DNA of 64,000 nt, from the NCBI GenBank assembly GCA_043778255.1, contig JAYWGN010000052.1:1-64000 (forward strand). The letters are read 5' to 3'. The notes beneath the pieces were generated by a model. The model ran no database searches and was not told the DNA's origin. It saw only the letters and a program-made list of their open reading frames with translations. This document shows, one piece after another, positions 33,477 to 42,929 of the stretch. The position numbers and the translations under genes were made by a program. Source of the stretch: JAYWGN01 sp043778255. GTDB taxonomy: Bacteria > Bacteroidota > Bacteroidia > Chitinophagales > Chitinophagaceae. The first letter of the stretch is position 1. Every line of letters begins with the position of its first letter.

Positions 33477-35150
33477 TTATTTGTCTTTTTTTGCCCAACC
33501 ATCTTTTAGTGTTACTGTTCGGTTAAATATTAATTTGTTATCGGTACTCTCCTTATCTAACTTGTAATAGCCTTTTCTTATAAATTGATAATGTTCCCTT
33601 TCGGTTGCTTGCTGTACACTTGGTTCTGCATAACCTGTTACAGTAGTTAACGAATTTTCATTTATGTAATCTTTAAAATCTCCCTCTTCATTACTTGGGT
33701 TTTCTACTTTAAATAGTCTATCATATTCTCTTACTTCTACAGCCAAAGCCGTAGCAGCATTTACCCAATGCAACGTGCCTTTTACTACTATACCACTTGT
33801 ATCTTCACCGCTTTTGCTGTTAGGTATATAAGTACAATTTAGTTGCAATATATTCCCCTTTTCATCTTTTACAACCTCATCACATTTTATTATGTAGGCA
33901 CTTTTTAGCCTTACCATTTGCCCTGGTGCTAACCTAAAGTATTTTTTGGAAGGCACTTCCATAAAGTCATCTTGCTCTATATATAATTGGCTACTAAAGG
34001 GTAGGCTACGTTTTGTAATAGTTTCAAGCTCCGGGTTATTTTCACTTTCTAAGTTTTCTGTTTGCCCTTCGGGGTAATTATTAAGTACTATTTTAATAGG
34101 GTTAAATACTACCATTCGCCTTTCTGCTATTCGGTTCAAATGCTCTCTCACACAGAACTCCAGCAAAGCTACATCGGCAATATTTTCTCGTTTGGCAATA
34201 CCAATTTTTTCGCAAAAGGTTCTAATACTTTCGGCAGTATAGCCTCTACGGCGTAAGCCACTTATGGTTGGCATACGAGGGTCGTCCCAACCTGATACAT
34301 GGTTATCGGTTACTAATTGTAGCAATTTTCGTTTGCTAGTAATGGTATAGTTAATATTACGTCGGGCAAATTCATATTGTTTACTAGGGAATATTTCTAA
34401 CTTTTCAATACACCAATTGTACAACTCACGGTGTGGTATAAATTCCATAGTGCATATAGAGTGAGTTATTTGTTCAATACTATCACTTTGGCCATGTGCA
34501 AAATCGTACATTGGGTATATGCACCAATCGTCGCCAGTGCGGTGGTGTGTTGCCCTTTTAATGCGGTATAGCAGCGGATCCCTCATTATCATATTGGGGT
34601 TAGCCATATCTATTTTGGCTCGTAATACCATAGCACCATCGGCAAATTCACCGTTTTTCATTTGGGTAAATAATGCCTTATTTTCGGCTACTGTTCTATT
34701 GCGGTACGGCGAGTTAGTACCCGGTTGGGTAGGTGTGCCTTTAAGGTTGGCTATTTGTTCACTGGTACTTTCATCTATATAAGCCAAGCTTTTATCAATT
34801 AATTTGTGGGCATAGTTATAAAGTGTTTCAAAATAATCGGATGCATAATATTCGTTTTTCCAACTAAAGCCAAGCCATTGTATATCGGCTTTAATGCTGT
34901 CCACATATTCGGTATCTTCGGTGGCTGGGTTGGTATCGTCAAACCGTAGGTTGGTGTAGCCATTATACTTTTGGGTAAGCCCAAAGTTGAGGCATATACT
35001 ACTAGCATGCCCAAGGTGCAAATACCCATTAGGCTCTGGCGGAAACCTTGTTACAATGCTGCTATAAGTGCCTTCGGCTAAATGTTGTGCTATAATATCT
35101 TCAATAAAATTATTCGATTTTTCTTCTTCCACTGTGTGTTGTATTAGCAT
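33477..35150 (-). CDS. glnS: Glutaminyl-tRNA synthetase
   Basis: 557 residues. Charges tRNA-Gln with glutamine. Class I motifs: F-P-P-E-P-N-G-Y-L-H-L-G-H-A near residue 35 (HIGH) and T-I-T-S-K-R-K-L near 268 (KMSKS), with the catalytic-core G-W-D-D-P-R-M-P-T and the C-terminal anticodon-binding beta-barrels. The annotated ATG is 1 bp downstream of a TATCTTTG -7 motif, so the true start may be GTG at 35132 (giving M-E-E-E-K-S-N-N-F), which matches usual family N-termini. The two N-terminal options differ by six residues. Confidence 0.95.
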   Translation of the reverse strand: MLIQHTVEEEKSNNFIEDIIAQHLAEGTYSSIVTRFPPEPNGYLHLGHASSICLNFGLTQKYNGYTNLRFDDTNPATEDTEYVDSIKADIQWLGFSWKNEYYASDYFETLYNYAHKLIDKSLAYIDESTSEQIANLKGTPTQPGTNSPYRNRTVAENKALFTQMKNGEFADGAMVLRAKIDMANPNMIMRDPLLYRIKRATHHRTGDDWCIYPMYDFAHGQSDSIEQITHSICTMEFIPHRELYNWCIEKLEIFPSKQYEFARRNINYTITSKRKLLQLVTDNHVSGWDDPRMPTISGLRRRGYTAESIRTFCEKIGIAKRENIADVALLEFCVREHLNRIAERRMVVFNPIKIVLNNYPEGQTENLESENNPELETITKRSLPFSSQLYIEQDDFMEVPSKKYFRLAPGQMVRLKSAYIIKCDEVVKDEKGNILQLNCTYIPNSKSGEDTSGIVVKGTLHWVNAATALAVEVREYDRLFKVENPSNEEGDFKDYINENSLTTVTGYAEPSVQQATEREHYQFIRKGYYKLDKESTDNKLIFNRTVTLKDGWAKKDK

Positions 35151-35151
35151 A

Positions 35152-35159
35152 CAAAGATA
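35152..35159 (-). promoter_or_regulatory. -7 promoter motif at the glnS start
   Basis: Minus-strand TATCTTTG fits TAnnTTTG. Transcripts would begin a few bases downstream, inside the codons following ATG 35150, favouring the GTG start at 35132. Confidence 0.4.
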
Positions 35160-35187
35160 GGTACAATTTGCATTAAAAATGTGCTAC

Positions 35188-35523
35188 CTACTTTACATCT
35201 TTGTACCCATCTTTAAGTAAAAATGTTTTTATTTTTTCTTTGTTATCGCCTTGTATTAATATTTCGCCGTCCTTTACTGAGCCTCCTGTACCGCAATAGG
35301 TTTTTAGTTTTTTGCCCAAGTCATCTATATCATTTTGTGAGCCTGTAAACCCTGCAATTAATGTTGCAGCTTTGCCACCACGGTGTTTTGTTTCTAATCG
35401 TATTCGTAATTTTTGTTGGTGTTTGGGTAGGGTTATTGTATCGGGTTCGGGTTGGTTACCTAAGTTGGCATTAGGGTCGGTGCTATACACCAATGCTGAG
35501 AATGAATTTATTTTTTTTTGCAT
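35188..35523 (-). CDS. SUI1/eIF1-like translation factor (YciH family)
   Basis: 111 residues, SUI1 fold. Clear R-I-R-L-E-T-K-H-R-G-G-K-A-A-T-L-I-A-G-F near residues 39-58 and K-L-K-T-Y-C-G-T-G-G-S-V-K-D-G-E-I-L-I-Q-G near 72-92. In eukaryotes and archaea eIF1/aIF1 guard start-codon selection; the bacterial YciH form is less understood, with reported effects on initiation. It follows nadC on the same strand, 69 bp away, with an AT-rich repeat between. Confidence 0.92.
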   Translation of the reverse strand: MQKKINSFSALVYSTDPNANLGNQPEPDTITLPKHQQKLRIRLETKHRGGKAATLIAGFTGSQNDIDDLGKKLKTYCGTGGSVKDGEILIQGDNKEKIKTFLLKDGYKDVK

Positions 35524-35570
35524 TTTTAATTCCTATTTTTTTCGCTTCGCTAAAAAATTTTGTTTACATT

Positions 35571-35608
35571 ATTAATTATCAATTGTTAATTATCAATTGT
35601 CAATTATC
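35571..35608. repeat. AATTATCAATTGTTAATT repeat overlapping the end of nadC
   Basis: ATTAATTATCAATTGTTAATT continues as ATCAATTGTCAATTATC and provides the last codons and stop of nadC (V-I-I-D-N, TGA 35593-35595). The same unit occurs at 9540-9570 and 18840-18870. Confidence 0.7.
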
Positions 35609-36459
35609 ACATTGCTAAATGCTGCTTTCAAACTCAAATCCATACTTACGGCATGGTGTATAATAGCCCCGCAACTTACAAAGTCAACACCCGTTTTGGC
35701 ATAGTCAACTACAGTGTTCAAGTTAATACCACCACTAGCTTCGGTTTGGTATTGTTTATTAATGAGTGCTACTGCTTCGGCAGTATGGGGTACAGTATAA
35801 TTATCGAGCATTATACGGTGTACACCGCCAACTGCAAGTACTTTTTGTACATCATCTATATTTCTAGTTTCCACTTCTATTTGTAATTGTAGCTTATTTT
35901 TTATTATATATTCATTGGCTTTTTCTATGGCTTTTTCTATACCACCACAGTAGTCTATATGGTTATCTTTAAGCATTATCATATCGTACAAACCCATACG
36001 GTGGTTGTAGCCGCCACCTATACGTACTGCTTCTTTTTCGAGTAGCCTAAAGTTAGGGGTTGTTTTACGAGTGTCTAATATTTTAGTATTGTAAGGCTTA
36101 AGTAAAGTTGCATATTGGTTGGTAAGTGTAGCTATGCCACTCATACGTTGCATACAGTTAAGTGCCAACCTTTCGCAAGTAAGTATGGTATGTACGTTGG
36201 TATGTACTTCGTAAGCAATATCGCCATATTGCATAGTATCGCCATCTACTTTGTAGGGTATAAATGTGGCTGCAGGGTTTACGGTTTCAAATATTTTTTT
36301 GGCAACTTCCATACCGGCAAGTATGCCATTTTCTTTTACTTTAAGTACGGCTTTTCCCTGTTGGTTTGTAGGTATGCAACAAAGGGTGGAGTGGTCGCCA
36401 CTGCCTACATCTTCGGCAAAGGCATTGGTTATAAGTTGTTGTAGGGCTGTTGAATACAT
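35593..36459 (-). CDS. nadC: Nicotinate-nucleotide pyrophosphorylase (carboxylating)
   Basis: 288 residues. Makes nicotinate mononucleotide from quinolinate and PRPP in NAD synthesis. Motifs: E-D-V-G-S-G-D-H-S-T-L near residue 16, R-L-A-L-N-C-M-Q-R-M-S-G-I-A-T, D-T-R-K-T-T-P-N-F-R, N-H-R-M-G-L-Y-D-M-I-M-L-K-D-N-H and I-E-V-E-T-R. Length is normal. The last four residues and stop are made from a repeat unit, indicating the 3' end was remodelled. Confidence 0.96.
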   Translation of the reverse strand: MYSTALQQLITNAFAEDVGSGDHSTLCCIPTNQQGKAVLKVKENGILAGMEVAKKIFETVNPAATFIPYKVDGDTMQYGDIAYEVHTNVHTILTCERLALNCMQRMSGIATLTNQYATLLKPYNTKILDTRKTTPNFRLLEKEAVRIGGGYNHRMGLYDMIMLKDNHIDYCGGIEKAIEKANEYIIKNKLQLQIEVETRNIDDVQKVLAVGGVHRIMLDNYTVPHTAEAVALINKQYQTEASGGINLNTVVDYAKTGVDFVSCGAIIHHAVSMDLSLKAAFSNVIIDN

Positions 36460-36560
36460 GCAATTATTTGAGGGTAAAAATAACTAAATATTTACTAAAA
36501 TAAAAGTATATAATTGCAACAATTATTTGGTAATAATATAGGTAAAACGGGTGTATAAAA

Positions 36561-37619
36561 ATGACTAAAAAAATACTCATTATAGGGCAAGGCATAAGTG
36601 GTACTTTGCTTAGTTGGTACTTGTACAAAGCAGGTATTCCGTTTGTAGTTATTGATAATAATGCGGCACATACAGCTAGTAAAGTAGCAGCAGGTATTAT
36701 AAACCCTGTAACAGGGCGACGTATTGTAAAAACTTGGATGATAGATGAGTTAATACCCTTTGCAGTAAATGCTTATACTGAAATTGGTGACTTTTTTAAC
36801 CAAACATTTTTAACCAAAAATAGTATAGTTGATTTTTTTGCAACCGAACAAATGGCCACTGCATTTGCCGATAGGCTAATGGAAAATGCTGATTATTTGG
36901 CAATGCAAAATGATACTGATTATAACCCTACATTTAATTACAATTTCGGCTATGGATATATACAACCTACTTACACCATAGCTGTGCAAAGCATTGTAGC
37001 CAATTGGCGTAATTATTTGCAACAGCAACACTTACTTATAACTACCGAGTATAGTGAAGCCTTGTTAAAGGTAACTGATTGTGAAATAATGTACGATACT
37101 ATAACTGCTAGTCATATTGTGTATGCAAATGGGGAGCAATGTAGCAGTAACAACTATTTTAAAAATTTACCTTTTGCTCCAAATAAAGGTGAGGCATTAC
37201 TGATTGAATGTAATGAATTACCTACCAATTTAATATTTAAAAAAGGCCTCACTATAGCACCTATTGGTACTAATTTATATTGGGTAGGAGCTAATTATAT
37301 TTGGAATTATGAAGATGCTTTGCCTACCCAAAGTTTTTATAACGATACCAACTTATGGTTGCAACAATTTGTAAAAGTGCCTTACACTATAGTTGAGCAT
37401 AAAGCAGCTATACGCCCTGCCAACTTGGAACGTAGGCCTTTTGTGGGGTTTCATCCTACATACAATAATGTAGGTATATTAAATGGAATGGGTGCAAAAG
37501 GCACATCGTTAGCACCTTACTTTGCTAACCAACTAGTACAATATATAACACACCAACAACCTATACTTGCTGAGGCAGATGTATTAAGGTTCTCAAAAAT
37601 TTTGCAAAAAACATTTTAA
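36561..37619 (+). CDS. FAD-dependent oxidoreductase (DAO superfamily)
   Basis: 352 residues. The N-terminal Rossmann fold is clear: I-L-I-I-G-Q-G-I-S-G-T-L-L-S-W near residues 4-18, then an FAD-binding acidic end at V-I-D-N. Typical DAO features follow: A-A-G-I-I-N-P-V-T-G-R-R and C-terminal A-A-I-R-P-A-N-L-E-R-R-P-F and N-G-M-G-A-K-G-T-S-L-A-P. Substrate is open (D-amino acid, glycine, glycerol-3-phosphate or tRNA-modification substrates are all in the superfamily). Transcribed opposite to nadC. Confidence 0.8.
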   Translation: MTKKILIIGQGISGTLLSWYLYKAGIPFVVIDNNAAHTASKVAAGIINPVTGRRIVKTWMIDELIPFAVNAYTEIGDFFNQTFLTKNSIVDFFATEQMATAFADRLMENADYLAMQNDTDYNPTFNYNFGYGYIQPTYTIAVQSIVANWRNYLQQQHLLITTEYSEALLKVTDCEIMYDTITASHIVYANGEQCSSNNYFKNLPFAPNKGEALLIECNELPTNLIFKKGLTIAPIGTNLYWVGANYIWNYEDALPTQSFYNDTNLWLQQFVKVPYTIVEHKAAIRPANLERRPFVGFHPTYNNVGILNGMGAKGTSLAPYFANQLVQYITHQQPILAEADVLRFSKILQKTF

Positions 37620-37694
37620 GTATTTAAAAATGTTTTATTTTTATTGTTACAACTTTTTTTTATTATAAAAAATTAAACAAATTAGATTAGCGAA

Positions 37695-38099
37695 ATGGAT
37701 AACAACTTGCCCGTACAAGGTACTATGTATATGATACCTAAAAAGTATAGAATTATTGAAAACTTACACATTGTATTTTGGTTAATAAAAGATTTGTGTT
37801 GGTGTATTGTATTTAAGCCGTTAGGCTTAGCAATGATAATACCAACACTGAGTATAGCAGTGTATATAGTATGGCAAAATAGAAATATAGCTTCCGAATT
37901 GTACCATAACTTAGCTGTAATGTTTTGGATAATTGCTAATAGTTACTGGATGATTAGTGAGTTTTATAAATTTGATGATCGTATTTTTTTTGATGTAGTA
38001 TCGGGTAAGCAAATGGCTATAATACCCTTTACAATGGGCATTACCTGCCTTTTTATTTACTATGTATTTGTGTCGAGCAAGGAGAAGAAGTTAATTTGA
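37695..38099 (+). CDS. Four-helix membrane protein of unknown function
   Basis: 134 residues with hydrophobic segments at about 22-40, 44-59, 72-86 and 108-126. A conserved-looking W-L-I-K-D-L-C-W-C segment lies in the first helix; the C-terminus is basic. I do not recognise the family. It lies downstream of the FAD oxidoreductase and ends inside an 8-bp tandem repeat. Confidence 0.6.
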   Translation: MDNNLPVQGTMYMIPKKYRIIENLHIVFWLIKDLCWCIVFKPLGLAMIIPTLSIAVYIVWQNRNIASELYHNLAVMFWIIANSYWMISEFYKFDDRIFFDVVSGKQMAIIPFTMGITCLFIYYVFVSSKEKKLI

Positions 38100-38124
38100 T
38101 AATTTGATAATTTGATAATTTGAT
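38093..38124. repeat. 8-bp tandem repeat, (AATTTGAT)4
   Basis: Four exact head-to-tail copies of AATTTGAT. The first copy supplies the stop codon (TGA 38097-38099) of the upstream membrane protein gene. Confidence 0.85.
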
Positions 38125-38176
38125 AATCCTGAATATTAGGGACACGTTGTGTTGAAATTCTAATTTTCTAAATAAA

Positions 38177-38944
38177 ATGAAAATATTTTTGCTTTGTTTA
38201 TTAATATGCTGCCAAGTAAAAGTACAAGCTACAGAAATTGATACTACACTATACTCAACCATAATTGGCGACAGCTTTGCTATTAAAATTATATTACCAA
38301 AAAATTATACTGCTGCCAAACATTATAATACAGTGTATTATTTAGATGCTAGTATAAAAAGTGGAAAGGCTTTGCAAAAGTTATTGCAAACAGGCAATTA
38401 TACTACATTACAAGAGGAAAACATTTTTATTGGTATTGGGCATTTTGGCAACTTTCATACCAAACGAACTAGAGATTTTATACCACCAATTTTAAAAAAT
38501 GAAGAAATTAAAAACAGTATTTTTTTTAGTTTTTTGCAAAAACAATTATTGCCATTTATTGAAAATAAATATTCAACTACTCCAAAAAAAACTTTGATTG
38601 GGCATTCGTATGGCGGTTTGTTTTGTTTTTATTGTTTGTTTAATGCTACCCAATTGTTTACTAATTACTACGCCCTTAGCCCATCTACTTGGGTTAATAA
38701 AAGTAATATTTTTACTTACGAAAAAGCATTTTACAATAGTAAAAAAAACTTAGTAGCAGCCTTAACTATGGTAAATGGAGATTTAGAATTTTTGAACTTT
38801 GTGTTGCAAAGTAATAGAGCAATGGATAAATTATTAAAGAGTAGAAACTACAAGAAATTAAAATATAGTTATACCGAAAAGCATTTTGCCAACCATAATA
38901 GCCACGTAAAACTTACCTTACTAGCAATATTGAAAGCTATGTAA
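38177..38944 (+). CDS. Secreted alpha/beta hydrolase, esterase D-like
   Basis: 255 residues with a signal peptide (ends V-K-V-Q-A). Esterase domain (PF00756-type) with the nucleophile elbow G-H-S-Y-G-G (Ser near 144) and A-L-S-P-S-T-W-V near 168-175, a late acidic residue and His in H-F-A-N-H. Related proteins act on siderophore esters, acylated sugars or mycolates; substrate unknown. It converges with the CNNM-like gene. Confidence 0.82.
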   Translation: MKIFLLCLLICCQVKVQATEIDTTLYSTIIGDSFAIKIILPKNYTAAKHYNTVYYLDASIKSGKALQKLLQTGNYTTLQEENIFIGIGHFGNFHTKRTRDFIPPILKNEEIKNSIFFSFLQKQLLPFIENKYSTTPKKTLIGHSYGGLFCFYCLFNATQLFTNYYALSPSTWVNKSNIFTYEKAFYNSKKNLVAALTMVNGDLEFLNFVLQSNRAMDKLLKSRNYKKLKYSYTEKHFANHNSHVKLTLLAILKAM

Positions 38945-38957
38945 AAGTGGAAAACAA

Positions 38958-40256
38958 TTACTCCATTTCATCTCTAATTTCTTGGGTTATGGTAACCAAC
39001 ACTTTATCAATACGGTGGTTGTCCATATCCATTATTTCTATTATAAAGCCCCGCCAGGTAATGGTTTCACCGGCTTTGGGTATATGTTCCAATTCGTGTA
39101 GTATAAAGCCAGCAAGTGTATCGTACTCTTGTTGTTCTATTTCCTTTATCCAATCAGCTTTTTCAAATTTTTCTAAAAAATCGTAAAAAGGTATTTGAGC
39201 ATCTACCAAAAAAGTACCATCTGTTCGTTCAGTAATTTCATAATCATCCTGCCCTGTTTGGGGTATATCGCCTACTATTGCTTCTAGTATATCGTTAAGG
39301 GTTATCATGCCTTGCATAGTGCCATACTCGTCAACTATAAAGCAACTATGAATTTTTGTTTCTTTAAATTTTTCGAGTACCTGGTAAGCTGTATTATTAT
39401 CGGGTACAAATAATGCTTGCCGGCTGAGTGTACTTAACTCGGTATGTTCGGTTGCTAAAAACAAATCTTTAACGTGTATTACGCCTTTTATTTCATCAAT
39501 TTGATTATTGCAAAGTGGATATACCGAGTGTGGCGAATTTTTAATAATGGTAATAACATCGTGTAGTTTGCTATTGGCATTAAGCCACACTATATCACTT
39601 CTGTGTGTCATTAATGAGGTAATATTTCTATCACCAAGGTGAAATACTCTTTCTATAATTTCTTGCTCTGCCTCATCAATTGTACCTGCCTCTGTACCTT
39701 CATTTATAATGGCTTTTATTTCTTCTTCGGTTACTATATTATCCTGACTGGAGTGTATGCCAAATAGCTTAAATATAAAGTTGGTTGTTTTGTTAAGCAA
39801 CCATACTAAAGGCGAAGTTATTTTACTTAATACAAGCATTGGTTTTGCCACCACACAGGCTATACGTTCGGCTTTGGTAATACCTAATCGTTTGGGTATA
39901 AGTTCGCCTAATATAATGGTTACAAAGGTTACTATTATTACAATTATAGTAGTACTAATGGTACTTGCATAGGGTTTGAGTAGTGTAATATTTTGAAAAA
40001 ATGGTTCTAAATCTTTCCCAAATTTTTCGCCAGAATATATACCTGTTAATATAGCAATTAGGGTAATACCTATTTGTGCCGTAGGCAAAAATACATCGGG
40101 GTGATTGGCCAAATCAAGTGCAACTTTTGCTTTTTTATTGCCTCGTTCACTCATGGCTTCTAACCTTGCTTTACGAGCCGATACTAAGGCTAACTCGGCC
40201 AACACAAATAAGCCATTTATAATAATTAAAACAAATAAAATAAAAACATCTACCAT
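38958..40256 (-). CDS. CNNM/CorC-like transporter-associated protein (DUF21-CBS)
   Basis: 432 residues: N-terminal DUF21 with about four helices (V-L-A-E-L-A-L-V-S-A-R-K-A-R-L near 20; A-Q-I-G-I-T-L-I-A-I near 60), two CBS domains (about 205-325; L-M-T-H-R-S-D, D-E-Y-G-T-M-Q-G-M-I-T-L-N-D-I-L-E), and a C-terminal CorC/HlyC domain (about 340-430). Family members are linked to Mg/Co efflux or sensing; some were named haemolysins. A gliding-motility GldE role is possible in Bacteroidota but nothing here supports it. It lies 6 bp downstream of the PAP2 gene. Confidence 0.88.
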   Translation of the reverse strand: MVDVFILFVLIIINGLFVLAELALVSARKARLEAMSERGNKKAKVALDLANHPDVFLPTAQIGITLIAILTGIYSGEKFGKDLEPFFQNITLLKPYASTISTTIIVIIVTFVTIILGELIPKRLGITKAERIACVVAKPMLVLSKITSPLVWLLNKTTNFIFKLFGIHSSQDNIVTEEEIKAIINEGTEAGTIDEAEQEIIERVFHLGDRNITSLMTHRSDIVWLNANSKLHDVITIIKNSPHSVYPLCNNQIDEIKGVIHVKDLFLATEHTELSTLSRQALFVPDNNTAYQVLEKFKETKIHSCFIVDEYGTMQGMITLNDILEAIVGDIPQTGQDDYEITERTDGTFLVDAQIPFYDFLEKFEKADWIKEIEQQEYDTLAGFILHELEHIPKAGETITWRGFIIEIMDMDNHRIDKVLVTITQEIRDEME

Positions 40257-40262
40257 AATAAA

Positions 40263-40844
40263 TTACAATTTGGTAAGGGTTTGTAATACCCCAAATTTGA
40301 GTGTGAAGATACTAGAAAATAAATAACCAATGGTGCAGCCTACTAATACTCCGCCTACCACATCGAGTGGAAAGTGTACACCTACATATATTTGAGCATA
40401 ACTAATAAGTGTAGCCCATACAAAAAACAATTTGGCATAGCTACTATATTGCTTTAAAGTACTATAAAAAAAAACGGCTAATGCAAAATGGTTAGTGGCA
40501 TGGCTACTGGTAAAACTACCACTGCTAGGGCATCTGTTCAATAATAAATTGGCTGCTGGGTTAAGGTAGCTATCGGCACAAGGCCTTGACCGGTTGTAAA
40601 ATGGTTTTATAATATCGCTACTTATATAGTTACTAAGTATAACGGTTACAATGGCTGCTAGTATCCAATAAACGCCTTGCTTACCAAAGTTGTAATACCC
40701 CATTAATATTAAAAAAATATAAAGTGGTACCCATATTATGGACTCACGGATGTAAGGCATTATAGTATCAAATACTACATTGGTCCAGTCATTATTAATT
40801 TTATGAAATAAATTAGTATCAATGGTTTGGAGGTCAATATCCAA
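40263..40844 (-). CDS. PAP2-family membrane phosphatase
   Basis: 193 residues with about five helices. Phosphatase signature is split as in the family: K-P-F-Y-N-R-S-R-P near 88, P-S-S-G-S-F-T-S-S-H-A near 110-122 and Y-V-G-V-H-F-P-L-D-V-V-G-G near 155-168. Such proteins dephosphorylate lipid phosphates, for example undecaprenyl pyrophosphate, phosphatidylglycerophosphate or lipid A. Substrate cannot be told. Coupled to the CNNM-like gene downstream. Confidence 0.9.
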   Translation of the reverse strand: MDIDLQTIDTNLFHKINNDWTNVVFDTIMPYIRESIIWVPLYIFLILMGYYNFGKQGVYWILAAIVTVILSNYISSDIIKPFYNRSRPCADSYLNPAANLLLNRCPSSGSFTSSHATNHFALAVFFYSTLKQYSSYAKLFFVWATLISYAQIYVGVHFPLDVVGGVLVGCTIGYLFSSIFTLKFGVLQTLTKL

Positions 40845-40929
40845 AATATAATTAGCATTTGTTGAAGCGCAAAGTTACACAATTAAGCCTACATAACGGT
40901 GGTGTAAGTATTTGAATGTAATAATGGTA

Positions 40930-41241
40930 TTAAAAAATTAACTCTTCATAAGCACTTTTTAATTCGCCTAATGCATGTTTTTCTTTTAATATTGTACAAA
41001 TTTTTATCCCTTTTTCGTAAGTTGCTATTGCTTTATCTGTTTGCTGTGTACGTTCATATAGCTTTGCCAAATGGTAATAACTACCATAATAATTAGGTTG
41101 CTGTTGTAGTATAGTTATAAATAATTTTTCGGCTTCAGTATCATTATTTAGCTTAATATACTCCAAAGCCAAAGCATGCAGCAAAAAACAATCGTTGGGT
41201 TGTTGGGTTAAAAACTGTTGCAATTTTTCTATACGGTCCAT
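40930..41241 (-). CDS. Small TPR protein
   Basis: 103 residues from ATG 41241 (M-D-R-I-E-K-L-Q-Q-F-L). Two and a half TPR units: L-H-A-L-A-L-E-Y-I-K-L-N-N-D-T-E-A-E, Y-Y-H-L-A-K-L-Y-E-R-T-Q-Q-T-D-K-A-I. No signal peptide, so probably cytosolic. It is 7 bp downstream of the barrel gene; partners unknown. Confidence 0.78.
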   Translation of the reverse strand: MDRIEKLQQFLTQQPNDCFLLHALALEYIKLNNDTEAEKLFITILQQQPNYYGSYYHLAKLYERTQQTDKAIATYEKGIKICTILKEKHALGELKSAYEELIF

Positions 41242-41260
41242 ACAGTTATACATTTTTATA

Positions 41261-42922
41261 TTATTCGCTTACAGGCTTTGTAGTATTGGATTTGGTGCTA
41301 AAGTTATACCTAAAACCTACTAAAAAATTAGTGCCATAAGTATCGTAATTACGCCAACGTTGGTACCTAGCATTTAATAAGTTATTGCCATTAGCCCATA
41401 CGGCTATTTGTTTGGTTACTTTAAATTCGAGTCCAGCATTTACATCTGTTACAAAGTTAAGTTTAGTTATTTGGTTTGTTTTTGTTTTAAACTTTGCTCC
41501 GTCCCATACAAATGCATCTGCCTTTAGCCAAAGGCCTTTAAATAATTGCCATTGCAAAGCTGCTGTAGCTTCAATGGGTAGTAGGCCAAATGCTTTTGCA
41601 TTGTTTTGTAAGTTGAGGTAATTATTAATGTTAACACCTGCTGTTAAGTGAAATATTTCTTTTTCAATTACACCTACTTCGGCATGTATTTGTATAGCAT
41701 TTAAGGAGGTTTCTTTGGTTACTATAAATGTTTTACCATCGGTAGTATCGTTTACAAATAAGGGCATATTGTTATAACTAAAATAACTAGCTTTTATGCT
41801 ATACACTATATGGTTGCCACTTGTACCTTTGATGCCTGCAAATTTTTCGTCAACCTTAGTGTTATACAATGTGGTAGGCTGTGCTATGTAAGGGTTTATT
41901 GCTGCCCAACGTTGGTAACTACCTTTGTTGAAATACCCTAGCCAACCAAGTTGTAGCGAATATTGTGATGCCTTTAATTTAATATCGGCAGTAAGGTTGG
42001 GGAGTAAGGCAAACTTACTATTTTCCCAACTTGGTATAGCACCACCTACAAACTTTATAGTGTTGGATTGTAACAATAATGCAGGTTTTATATATACAAT
42101 TGTATTGTTAATGCTGGTACTTGGGTTGGTGTAATGGGTGTAATCAACTGCTGCTCCTATTTGTATGCCTACATTATCGCCAATATTTTTTTGTACGGGT
42201 ACATCAAGTATAGCATTTATTTCGTTAGCTTTTTTGTTATCGGTAAATAGGTTAGCTGTTAATTTGGGGTTATAATTTAACCCATATTCAGTTGGCTGTA
42301 CGTTTTTAAAACCAAGGGTGAGGTTGGTAGTACTAAAGTTTTGTTTTACTTGATTTTTAGTATAATTATACAAATTATGGTCGTAACCATAAAGCCTATA
42401 TTGATCTTGATTATAACCAACTTTTCCTGCTATTTCAATGCCTTTTGGGGTTGTTTTTGAACCTTGTATTGCTAAGCCTAAGTTAGCATTTTCTTGGTTT
42501 TTTATGGTGCCTTTGCTACTTATATAATTAGCATATATACCAATAGCAGCAGTTTTTATATTGCCAAAGCTTAGTCCAGCTTGTAGGTAAGGAGTGCTAA
42601 AGTTACCATAACCTAGCTTTACATAATTACTATTACTCCACCCTTCGTTAGCTTGGTTAGGTAATGCTAAAGGCTTTATAGGTGTTGGTTGTAGCTGAAA
42701 AAATAAATTTTGTGCAGGTATGGTATATGTTAATGTAGGCCTTGTACTGTCCACTAATGGTGGTGTGCCATAGTACACTAATTTTGATGCATTACGTAGC
42801 ACAGGTTTAAACGATGATTTTACTTTTATTACCTGTTCCTTAGGTAAAGTATCTTTTTGTGCCGTTAGTAATGTGGTGGTATGTAGCATTACTAAGGTTA
42901 TTATATATTGATGCAGTTGCAT
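41261..42922 (-). CDS. Outer-membrane beta-barrel, TonB-receptor-like without a plug
   Basis: 553 residues. Signal peptide ends T-T-L-L-T-A-Q, then a short basic segment (K-S-S-F-K-P-V-L-R-N-A) and about 430 residues of barrel strands with Tyr/Gly/Asn-rich turns, ending in an aromatic residue region. No plug domain is visible. It is translationally close to the 1006-residue TPR protein upstream (stop-start 7 bp), which suggests a joint outer-membrane role; function not established. Confidence 0.7.
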   Translation of the reverse strand: MQLHQYIITLVMLHTTTLLTAQKDTLPKEQVIKVKSSFKPVLRNASKLVYYGTPPLVDSTRPTLTYTIPAQNLFFQLQPTPIKPLALPNQANEGWSNSNYVKLGYGNFSTPYLQAGLSFGNIKTAAIGIYANYISSKGTIKNQENANLGLAIQGSKTTPKGIEIAGKVGYNQDQYRLYGYDHNLYNYTKNQVKQNFSTTNLTLGFKNVQPTEYGLNYNPKLTANLFTDNKKANEINAILDVPVQKNIGDNVGIQIGAAVDYTHYTNPSTSINNTIVYIKPALLLQSNTIKFVGGAIPSWENSKFALLPNLTADIKLKASQYSLQLGWLGYFNKGSYQRWAAINPYIAQPTTLYNTKVDEKFAGIKGTSGNHIVYSIKASYFSYNNMPLFVNDTTDGKTFIVTKETSLNAIQIHAEVGVIEKEIFHLTAGVNINNYLNLQNNAKAFGLLPIEATAALQWQLFKGLWLKADAFVWDGAKFKTKTNQITKLNFVTDVNAGLEFKVTKQIAVWANGNNLLNARYQRWRNYDTYGTNFLVGFRYNFSTKSNTTKPVSE

Positions 42923-42929
42923 AGTGTAA

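Noticed and set aside
33328..33567. A 79-codon plus-strand ORF between the repeat and glnS
   Set aside because: It runs through the 20-bp direct repeats into the glnS 3' end and has no domain; most likely chance.
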